Assembly: GCF_014256275.1 (NCBI RefSeq) | Contig: NZ_JACCFE010000002.1 | Location: 7,565,501-7,629,500 of the forward strand | From: Rhodococcus sp. 4CII | GTDB taxonomy: Bacteria > Actinomycetota > Actinomycetes > Mycobacteriales > Mycobacteriaceae | Direction of reading: 5' to 3' | Length of the DNA stretch: 64,000 nt | Part shown: piece after piece, positions 40,583 to 47,990 of the stretch | Numbering within the stretch: position 1 is the first letter of the stretch | How the letters are laid out: every line of letters starts with the position of its first letter | Made by a program: the position numbers and the translations under genes | Notes under the pieces: model-generated | Told to the model about the DNA's origin: nothing | Seen by the model: the letters and a program-made list of their open reading frames with translations, nothing else | The model's database searches: none

Positions 40583-43467
40583 GCACGAAGGACGAGAAGC
40601 TCGGGGAGACTCCGAATGTCGGGGCACGAGTTGGACATGTGGTCCGTACGGCGATGAATGTTGTCGAATACATTCGGTTCGGCGGCCTCGAGACCGGCGA
40701 GGAAGCGTCGCCGTACGAGATCGCGGCACGCACACCGGTGCTCACGCTGCGCCATTACTTCGCGGAGGAGGCCGGTGAGACGGAGCGCACCCCGATCCTG
40801 CTGGTGCCGCCGCTTATGCTCAGCGCGGACGTGTGGGACGTGTCTCCGTCGGCGAGTGCCGTCGCGCACCTCCGTCGCAGCGGGCTCGATCCGTGGGTGG
40901 TCGACTTCGGCGATCCCGCGCAGGAGCCGGGCGGCAAGGCGCGCAACGTCACCGACCACGTGCTCGCCGTGTCGGACGCCATCGCGCGTGTTGCCGCCTC
41001 GACCGGTCACCCGGTGCACATCGGTGGCTACTCCCAGGGCGGGCTGTTCTGCTACCAGGCGGCCGCACTGCGCGAATGCCGCGATGTGGCTAGCATCTTC
41101 GCGCTCGGCAGCCCGATGGAGCCGTTGTCGCTGCCGGGTATCGATCTGCCCGAGGAGCTGATGCAGGCGCTTACCCGCGCGACCATAGACGTGCTGAGCA
41201 AGACGGGTCTGCCGGGCTGGGCGTCGGCGAACCTGTTCAGCTGGACCAGCCCCGTCGCGACCGCCAAGGGGCGGCTGCAGTACCTGCTCGCTCTGCGCGA
41301 TCGGGACGCCCTGCTCCCGCGGGAGCGGCAGCGAAAATTCCTCGCCGGCGACGGCTGGATCACTTTCCCTGGTCCCGCGATCGCCGAGGTCATGGAGTCG
41401 ATGACCAACGAACGCTTCGTGCGCGGCGGTCTCGTCTTCGACGGCCGCACCGTGTCGCTTGCCGACATCACCTGCCCCGTACTGATTTTCACCGGGCAGC
41501 TCGACGAGTTCGCGCCGCCCCGCGCGGTGCGCGACGTGGTCCGCGGGATGCCGCGCGCACGGGTGTGGGAGTTCTCCATGCCGACCGGGCATTTCGGGCT
41601 CGGTGTCGGCGGGCGGGCGAACCGGCAGACGTGGCCGACGGTGGCGCGGTGGGCAGAGTGGGTCGACGCCGGCGCCTCGTCCGCTGACGGCCCACCCGAG
41701 GGCGTGCAGGACGCTCGCGAGCTCGGCGTCGAGGATCGTGCCGAGCAGACCCCGAGTGCGCTCCAACAGGTCGTCAACGTGGCGACGGCCTCGGCGGTCG
41801 CGGCGCCGGGCATCGCCAAGACCATCGTCGACCGCGTGGCCGGGACTATCGCCGAGGTCACCACCGGCACCGTTGAGCAGGTGCCGAGGTTGCTGAGGCT
41901 CGAGCGGGTCGGCGCCACGACGCAGGTTTCCTACGGGAAGCTGGTCGCCGAGGCCTGTGCGGACGACCCCGAGGCGGTGGCACTGCTGTACGGCGGGCAC
42001 GCGTTCACCAGGGCTGACATCACTCGGGAGGTCGACGATCTCGTGCTACGACTGCTGGCGGTAGGGGTCCGCCGCGGCGAGCACGTGGGAGTGCTGTGCG
42101 ATTCCGGTTCCGCCCTGCTGTCCACCGCCGCGGCGCTGAGCCGGATCGGCGCCGTCGTAGTGCTGCTGCGGCCCGGCGGGGACGCTGCCACCGAGTTGCG
42201 GCTCGGGCGTGCGCGACGCGTTGTGGTCGACCAGGCGCATGCCGGCGTGTTCGGTGACTCCGCGGTCACTGTCCACCTGCTCGGTTCCGGGACAGAAAGT
42301 GATGCAGGCTGTCTCGGTGCGATCGCGACGGAGGAGGTGCGCGTACCGAGCTGGTACCGCCCCGACCCCGGCCGCGGCCGGGACCTCGCGTTCGTCCTGT
42401 TCACCGACGGCAACGACGGGATCCGCCCACTGCCCGTGACGAACCGGCGCTGGGCGTTGTCCGCGTACGGCGCTGCGTCGACGGCGTCGCTCACCGCGGC
42501 GGACACCGTCTACTCGGCGAACCCGCTGTATCACCCGTCCGGGTTGTTGCTTGCGACCGCGGCCCCGGTCGCGTCGGGCGCACGGCTTGCGCTGACCGAC
42601 ACATTCGACCCGGACACGTTCTGGGCGGAGGTGCGCCGCTACGGCGCGACAGTGGTGCCCTACACGTGGAGCATGCTGTCGCTGCTGCTCGCCAGGCCCG
42701 TCGAGGCGGATGAGCGGCACCACCCGGTGCGCCTGTTCATCGGCTCCGGTATGCCGCCCGCGGTATGGCGCGGGGTACTCGACCGGTTCAGGCCGGCCGT
42801 CGTTGTCGAGATGTTCGCCGCCGCACGCACCGACGCCATCCTCGCGAACGTCAGCGGGCGCAAGGTGGGCTCGGTCGGGCGCCCGCTGCCCGGCACGGCG
42901 GCGATCGAGCTGGCCGCTGTCCACCCCGTCACCGGCGCGTTGCTGCACGACTCCGACGGGTACGTCCTCAGAGCCCGTCGGGGACGACTAGGCCGGCTGC
43001 TGGTCGCCGTCGACCGCGAGCAACCCGCATGGGAGGACGCGCCGATGCGGGGCGTATTCGGACCCAAGGACGCCTGGATCGACACCGGCGAGCTATTCGT
43101 CCGAGACTCGGACGGCGACCTGTGGCCCAGTGGCCGTCACGGCGAGGAGATCAGAACGCCGTCCGGCGTGGTGTGGCCGCGTGAAGTCGAGCAGATCCTC
43201 TCGGGTGTACCCGGGGTCGACCAAGTCGTGTGCATCCCCGAGGGGGACGGCGCAGTCGCCCTCGTCACGGCGGGTGGTCGAGTGCCCTTCGACGAAGGTC
43301 GCGCCCGGGATGCTCTGAGCTGCAGAGATATCGTCGATCCGGCTATCGCACACACACCGGGTCTGCGCCCTGCAACGGCGGACGTTGCCGTGCGAGTCGT
43401 CGAAGCGATCCCGCTCACCCGCTGGTACCGGCCGGACCGCACCTTCCTCGCTGCGCAGAGTTCGTGA
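40579..43467 (+). CDS. Alpha/beta hydrolase fused to a degenerate adenylate-forming domain
   Basis: A 962-residue two-domain protein. Residues about 50-365 form a PhaC/lipase-like alpha/beta hydrolase with candidate triad S152 (GGYSQGG), D309 (TGQLDEF) and H338 (PTGHFG). Residues about 450-962 resemble acyl-CoA synthetases. However, the ATP P-loop YTSGTTGxPKG is replaced by FTDGNDGIRPLPVTN (608-622), the TGD motif reads TGE, and the C-terminal catalytic lysine region reads PLTRWYRPDR. The second domain may therefore bind acyl groups without adenylating them. The ATG at 40579 overlaps the upstream hydrolase stop. The protein may handle polyester, wax or acyl-ester substrates; this is inference. 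Confidence 0.85.
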   Translation: MSTKDEKLGETPNVGARVGHVVRTAMNVVEYIRFGGLETGEEASPYEIAARTPVLTLRHYFAEEAGETERTPILLVPPLMLSADVWDVSPSASAVAHLRRSGLDPWVVDFGDPAQEPGGKARNVTDHVLAVSDAIARVAASTGHPVHIGGYSQGGLFCYQAAALRECRDVASIFALGSPMEPLSLPGIDLPEELMQALTRATIDVLSKTGLPGWASANLFSWTSPVATAKGRLQYLLALRDRDALLPRERQRKFLAGDGWITFPGPAIAEVMESMTNERFVRGGLVFDGRTVSLADITCPVLIFTGQLDEFAPPRAVRDVVRGMPRARVWEFSMPTGHFGLGVGGRANRQTWPTVARWAEWVDAGASSADGPPEGVQDARELGVEDRAEQTPSALQQVVNVATASAVAAPGIAKTIVDRVAGTIAEVTTGTVEQVPRLLRLERVGATTQVSYGKLVAEACADDPEAVALLYGGHAFTRADITREVDDLVLRLLAVGVRRGEHVGVLCDSGSALLSTAAALSRIGAVVVLLRPGGDAATELRLGRARRVVVDQAHAGVFGDSAVTVHLLGSGTESDAGCLGAIATEEVRVPSWYRPDPGRGRDLAFVLFTDGNDGIRPLPVTNRRWALSAYGAASTASLTAADTVYSANPLYHPSGLLLATAAPVASGARLALTDTFDPDTFWAEVRRYGATVVPYTWSMLSLLLARPVEADERHHPVRLFIGSGMPPAVWRGVLDRFRPAVVVEMFAAARTDAILANVSGRKVGSVGRPLPGTAAIELAAVHPVTGALLHDSDGYVLRARRGRLGRLLVAVDREQPAWEDAPMRGVFGPKDAWIDTGELFVRDSDGDLWPSGRHGEEIRTPSGVVWPREVEQILSGVPGVDQVVCIPEGDGAVALVTAGGRVPFDEGRARDALSCRDIVDPAIAHTPGLRPATADVAVRVVEAIPLTRWYRPDRTFLAAQSS

Positions 43468-43957
43468 AAACCCGAGAGGAGGGAAACGGTCAATAGTTCG
43501 ATGAAAAACTAGCCCGGCATCGGACCCCGGCCAACGAGCAGCAGTTTGCTCCCAGTGCGTGACCTCTCCAGCCGCACTGCCACCTCCGCGGTCGACGACC
43601 ATGTCGTGCTCATGCAGATGTCCTCCGGCCGTATGCACCGCCGACCGATTCCGTCGACCACCTACTCTGCTCGTTGACCGTGTGAACACCCGGGCGGCGG
43701 CGATCTGCAGAACGTTGATGCCCTTGACGCCCCGGTGCTGAGTGGGCATCATCGCCACGATCGCGCTCCGCAAATGACCGGGCCTTTGACGGTGCGTGTG
43801 ATCGTTTGCAGTCGCCGTCCTTCTTTTCGCGGAACTGACGTACGAACATGATTCGGGTTGACGTTCCTCGACTATCTCCGTTCCCGTTCTGAGACAGTCT
43901 GTAGCGCAGGTCAACCCGAAGCCCGGAGTCGCCTGGTCAACAATCGTGACGGGTCGC
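43468..43957. other. Intergenic region between fusion gene and IS630 element
   Basis: About 490 bp with no convincing gene. The longest open frame (minus, 43093-43914) runs into the fusion gene and has no family features. No terminator with a T-tract was seen. Confidence 0.5.
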
Positions 43958-45083
43958 TAGTGTCCCGCGTCAGAAATTCGTGAGATATATTTGGCGAGGG
44001 AATCGAGGATCTCCTCGGCGGTCTTGTGCCAGACGAACGGCTTCGGGTCGTCGTTCCAGGTCTTGATCCAGTTGCGAACGTCTTTCTCCAGTGCTGCGAC
44101 GCTTTTGTGTACACCACGGCGGAGCAGCTGATCGGTCAGGAATGCGAACCATCGCTCGACCTGATTGATCCACGAGGACCCGGTCGGGGTGAAGTGGACG
44201 TGAAAACGTGGGTGCTTGGCCAACCAGTCGCCCACTGCCGGCGTCTTGTGGGTGGCCAGGTTGTCGCAGACGAGATGCACGTCCAACTCGTCGGGGACGG
44301 CCTTGTCGATCGCGGTGAGGAACTTCTTGAACTCCACGGCCCGGTGACGTCGATGAAGCTCGGAGATCACCGTGCCGTCGGCGATGTTGAACGCCGCGAC
44401 TCCCCCAAGGACTACGTCCAGGGAGGTACCCCCAGGCTGGTGACGCCGCTGCGGGCGTAGTCATGACTGCGCCGTTCCGGCATGCCCGGCATCATCGGCA
44501 GCACCGGCTGGGAACGGTTCAAGGCCTGCATCTGACTCTTCTCGTCCACACAGAGGATAACGGCATGCTCGGGCGGATTATGGTAAAGGCCAACAACATC
44601 GACGACCTTGTCCACGAACTGCGGATCCGTGGAAAGCTTGAACCCGTCGGTCAGATGCGGTTTGAGTTCGAACTTGCGCCAGATCCGGCCGATCGTCGAC
44701 GGTGACAGGCCGGTGCGCTTGGCCATCGAGGTACGCGACCAGTGCGTCGCATCGGCCGGGGTGGTTTCCAGCGTCGCGGTGACCACGTCTTCGACCCGGT
44801 CCAGCAAGATCGAGGGCGGACGACCCGGTCGAGGTTCGTCGACCAAGCCGTCGAGGCGTCGGTCGACGAAGCGCCCGCGCCATTTGTTGACCGTGTTAGC
44901 GGATATCCCCAGGTCTGCCGCGACTTGCTTGTTGGTCATCCCCGGCTCCGCGCAGGCCAACACGATCCGCGACCTCAGTGCCAACGATTGTGGGGTTTTC
45001 GCTCGCCGCGACCATCGAACGAGTTGTTCGCGTTCGTCATCGGTCAACATCAACTCCGCCTTCGGGCGTCCGGTTCGAGGCAT
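43957..45083 (-). pseudogene. IS630-family transposase, frame-disrupted
   Basis: Two frames together make one transposase. The first (44412-45083) has an N-terminal HTH region (NKQVAADLGISANTVNKWRGRF) and the first catalytic Asp in VILCVDEKSQ. It ends abruptly after RSGVTSL. The second (43957-44400) continues with VAAFNIADGT and holds the second Asp (VHLVCDNLATHK) and the Glu (SSWINQVERWF). Removing 32 bp (44401-44432) rejoins them as SLVAAFN, so the gene was intact before a small insertion. The TAG stop uses the TA target duplication. It is probably inactive unless frameshifting occurs. Confidence 0.88.
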
Positions 45084-45128
45084 GCCTCAGGATATCAGGT
45101 TAAAGCACGAATTTATGGCGTACGACAC
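43960..45128 (-). mobile_element. IS630-family insertion sequence
   Basis: An element of 1169 bp bounded by 23-bp imperfect inverted repeats (43960-43982 and 45106-45128, 18 of 23 matching, both outer ends GTGTC, both inner ends AAATTCGTG). It is flanked by TA dinucleotides (43958-43959 and 45129-45130), the expected target duplication of this family. It carries one transposase gene on the minus strand that is frame-disrupted. The right end abuts the stop codon of the SDR gene at 45128. Confidence 0.9.
44401..44432 (-). repeat. 32-bp insertion inside the IS630 transposase
   Basis: Removing exactly 32 bp restores the reading frame. On the minus strand it begins GGGGTACCTCCC and ends TTGGGGGA, giving complementary G/C-rich ends around a short centre. 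This pattern resembles short GGGGGTACCTCCC...GGGGGAG interspersed palindromes I recall from Streptomyces and relatives. Confidence 0.6.
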
Positions 45129-45955
45129 TAGAGTTGTCCGCCTGCATCGACGGTGTGCGTGGTTCCGGTAATGTAGCGACCGCTGTCGCCGACGAGGTAT
45201 AGGACAGCATCGGTGAGGTCGCTCGACTCGAGCGCCGGAACCGGGAGTCTGTTGAGGGTTAGTGCGGCCTCTTCGAAGTCGGCTCGGGTCGGATGCTCGA
45301 GATCGGGACGGAACAGTGAATACGTGGCGTCGTTGAGGATCATATCGGTGGCGACCGTGCTCGGGTGGATGGTGTTCACCCGGATCCTCTGCGGCGCGAG
45401 TTCGACCGCCAGGACCCGCATCAGTCCGACGAGACCAGCCTTGGCGGCAGAATAATGCGCGGTGTTGGCGTTGGCCTTCAGCGCCGCCAGCGAACTCGTG
45501 ATGACGACCGATCCACCACGACCACCGGCGATGATGTGCGGTACCGCGGCCGCACACGTCTTCCAGACCCCGGTGAGGTTGACGTCGATCATTGTCGACC
45601 AGGTCTCCTCGGACATCTCGAGCGTCGGCGCGGGCACCGAAATCCCGGCGTTGGCGAGCACGATGTCGAGCCGACCGAAATCGGCAACCGCGGCGTCGAC
45701 AGTCTCCCTCAGCGCGGCGAGGTCACGGACGTCGACCTCCGTCGCGACGATGCGTCTTCCGAGCGCCTTGACCTGACGCTTGGTCTCGGCGAGGTCATCC
45801 GGCGTCGCGGTCGGGTACGGAACGGTCTTCACCTGGCGGCAGACGTCGACCGCGATGATGTCGGCGCCCTCCTGCGCCAGACGCAGCGCGTGACTACGCC
45901 CCTGGCCGCGTGCAGCCCCGGTGACGAATACAACTTGACCATCGAATTGGCCCAT
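45128..45955 (-). CDS. Mycofactocin-coupled type SDR oxidoreductase
   Basis: A 275-residue SDR with features of the mycofactocin-coupled subfamily: GARGQGRSHALRLAQEGADIIAVD, the insertion after IIAVDVCRQ (PYPTATPDDLAET), NAG, SS in ITSSLAALK, HYSAAK and the C-terminal YLVGDSGRYITGTT. Members of this subfamily hold a non-exchangeable nicotinamide and pass electrons to the peptide-derived cofactor mycofactocin. The ATG at 45955 is preceded by AAAGG. The TAG stop is formed by the TA target duplication plus the terminal base of the IS630 element. It is last in the Liv-type operon, and oxidation of an alcohol substrate is likely. Confidence 0.85.
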   Translation of the reverse strand: MGQFDGQVVFVTGAARGQGRSHALRLAQEGADIIAVDVCRQVKTVPYPTATPDDLAETKRQVKALGRRIVATEVDVRDLAALRETVDAAVADFGRLDIVLANAGISVPAPTLEMSEETWSTMIDVNLTGVWKTCAAAVPHIIAGGRGGSVVITSSLAALKANANTAHYSAAKAGLVGLMRVLAVELAPQRIRVNTIHPSTVATDMILNDATYSLFRPDLEHPTRADFEEAALTLNRLPVPALESSDLTDAVLYLVGDSGRYITGTTHTVDAGGQL

Positions 45956-45993
45956 GGGAATCAACCTTTCTTGTGGATGACGTGCGATTTTTG

Positions 45994-47241
45994 TTAGGAG
46001 GCGGAGGTGAAGACAGTGGACGTCAGATCCTTCTCGTCGAGACAGACAGCCTCGGCGGCGTTGCCCGGCACCATTTCCCGGACGGTGACCTCACCGGTGT
46101 AGTAGCAGGTTGGGTAGGCGCCTATCTCGGTGAAGTTCAGCGGCGGCGCCAACCCGTCCAGGGTCTCGTTCTCGATCGTCCGAAGGCCCCGCAGCAGGTC
46201 TGCCGAGGTGGAGTCGGAGGTCAGTCCAGCGTGCGCCGCGGCGACTTCGAACATCTTCCCGGAGATCCAGGTGTCGAAGGCAACCGCGGAGAACTGTGCG
46301 GACTCGGTGAGGCCCGGGAAGTACGAGTCAATTGTTTCGCGAGCTGCGCCGACCACCGGCACGGAAGGGTCGTAGTAGGGCGCGTTCGACTGGGTGAAGA
46401 GCAGTCCCTCGACAGCATCCGATTCGAGGTACTCGTTGCCCACTGCGCCCGCCGAGCTGTAGAACTGCGGCTCGTAGCCGATCTTGTGGCAGTCCTCGGC
46501 GATCCGGACGTCCACACTCGTGATGTGTGCGAGGAAGAGTCCATCCACTCCCTCGCTCTTCATGGTCTGACAGATCGCCGTGTAATTCGGTGCTGCGGCC
46601 GCCACCTTGGCGGAGACGTAGCCGACCCCGAGGTCCGCTGCGGACCGCTGCGCCAGCGAGTCCGAGTCGGCGCACACCGGTGACTCCGAGCAATAGACGA
46701 CCCCGAACTTCGTGGTGCCCTTGTCCTTGGCGAGCTTGACTAGTCCGTAGGTGATGACCGGGTTGGGAGAGCCGCCCTGGAAGAACATGTCGCTGGCCAG
46801 GAAGGTCGGATCGGACGGCACCCCGCCGAGCACCGGAACGCCCTTCTCCTCGACGTACTGTCGCCACGAGCCGGTGGTGCCGGTGATGGCGCCGACGATC
46901 GCGATCGCGCCTTCCTCCTCGACGAGGCTCTTGACCGCGCCGAGTGCTTTCGATGGTTCCTGACCGATGTCCTTGACGATCACCTTCACCGGGTGCCCGT
47001 CGATCCCGCCGGAGTCGTTCACGCTCGACGCCCAAGCCTGTGCCACGTCGTCCACTCGGCCGTGGGTGGGGGCGGATACTCCCGAACAGCCGCAGATCGT
47101 GCCGACCACGATCGGTGCCTGGGTGAGGGTGTCCGCCGGTGTCTTTGCCGGTGCCGCCTCCCCGCCGGATGAACATCCGGACACGACCAGCACGCCCAGG
47201 ACGGCCGCGATCGCGGCGCGTCTGCGAATCGATGTCACCAT
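45994..47241 (-). CDS. Branched-chain-type ABC transporter substrate-binding lipoprotein (LivK-like)
   Basis: A 415-residue periplasmic-binding protein type 1. A lipoprotein signal (MVTSIRRRAAIAAVLG, lipobox VVSGC with Cys23) precedes a two-lobed domain (PIVVGTICGCSGVSAPTHGR, GAITGTTGSWRQYVEEKGVPVLGG). The ATG at 47241 is 8 nt after GGAGG. It lies downstream of livF in the same operon and delivers substrate to the LivHMG/F transporter. Such systems in catabolic clusters often import carboxylic or aromatic acids rather than amino acids. Substrate unknown. Confidence 0.9.
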   Translation of the reverse strand: MVTSIRRRAAIAAVLGVLVVSGCSSGGEAAPAKTPADTLTQAPIVVGTICGCSGVSAPTHGRVDDVAQAWASSVNDSGGIDGHPVKVIVKDIGQEPSKALGAVKSLVEEEGAIAIVGAITGTTGSWRQYVEEKGVPVLGGVPSDPTFLASDMFFQGGSPNPVITYGLVKLAKDKGTTKFGVVYCSESPVCADSDSLAQRSAADLGVGYVSAKVAAAAPNYTAICQTMKSEGVDGLFLAHITSVDVRIAEDCHKIGYEPQFYSSAGAVGNEYLESDAVEGLLFTQSNAPYYDPSVPVVGAARETIDSYFPGLTESAQFSAVAFDTWISGKMFEVAAAHAGLTSDSTSADLLRGLRTIENETLDGLAPPLNFTEIGAYPTCYYTGEVTVREMVPGNAAEAVCLDEKDLTSTVFTSAS

Positions 47242-47282
47242 ACTCATTTCCTCCACTTATCGGTCACCAATTGCATACGGTA

Positions 47283-47990
47283 TTAGGGGGTTTCGATGCC
47301 CAGGTAGCGGCTTGCCAGTGCATGCTCGTCGAGGGTTGCCGGATCCAGTGGCGCCGACACCCGCCCTCGGTCGATGAGGTGGACGGTGGTGGCGCCGGCG
47401 AGTGCGCGACCGACGTACTGCTCGACCAGTAGCACCGACTTGCCTGCCTGTTCGAGCACGGAGAGCGCGTCGAAAATCTGGTCGATCACCAACGGGGCCA
47501 ATCCCATCGAGACCTCGTCGAGGGCGATGAAGGAGCTGCTCGGTAGGAAGGCGCGGGCCAGCGCGACCATCTGCTGCTGGCCGCCGGACAGGGTTCCTGC
47601 CGTCGCGTCGAGGCGTCGACCGATCTCGGGGAAGGTCGCCATCGCGAGGTCGTACCGATCACGCAGGGGACCGTCGACGGCGAGCATGAGGTTTTCCCGG
47701 ACCGACAGGCCGGGGAAGACGCCGCGTCCTTCGGGAATCAGGCAGATCCCCGCTTCCGCCCGCTTCGCCGGGCGGTGGGAGGTGATGTCGGTTTCCCCGA
47801 GCCGGACGGACCCAGCTGTAGGCCTGATCAGGCCGCCGATCGCCCTGAGCAGGGTGGTTTTTCCGGCGCCGTTCGGGCCGAGCAGGGCGGTCACCGAACC
47901 GGGACGCACGGTGAGGTTCACATCCCGGAGGACGGTCAGAGTGCCGTAGGCCGCGGACAGGCCCACAACTTCCAGTTCGGGGGTGTTCAA
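47283..47990 (-). CDS. livF: Branched-chain-type ABC transporter ATP-binding protein LivF
   Basis: A 235-residue ATPase: Walker A GPNGAGKT, LIPEGRGVFPGLSVRENL, signature LSGGQQQMVALARA, and Walker B region SSFIALDEVSMGLAP. The TTG start at 47990 overlaps the TGA of the upstream fusion gene (TTGA) and follows GGAGGAAAT, so the two are coupled. It forms the second ATPase of the LivHMGF importer, the other ATPase being fused to the permeases. Confidence 0.92.
   Translation of the reverse strand: MNTPELEVVGLSAAYGTLTVLRDVNLTVRPGSVTALLGPNGAGKTTLLRAIGGLIRPTAGSVRLGETDITSHRPAKRAEAGICLIPEGRGVFPGLSVRENLMLAVDGPLRDRYDLAMATFPEIGRRLDATAGTLSGGQQQMVALARAFLPSSSFIALDEVSMGLAPLVIDQIFDALSVLEQAGKSVLLVEQYVGRALAGATTVHLIDRGRVSAPLDPATLDEHALASRYLGIETP

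Noticed and set aside
43093..43914. Minus-strand open frame overlapping the end of the hydrolase/synthetase fusion
   Set aside because: Shadow of the fusion gene extended into intergenic DNA; no family features.
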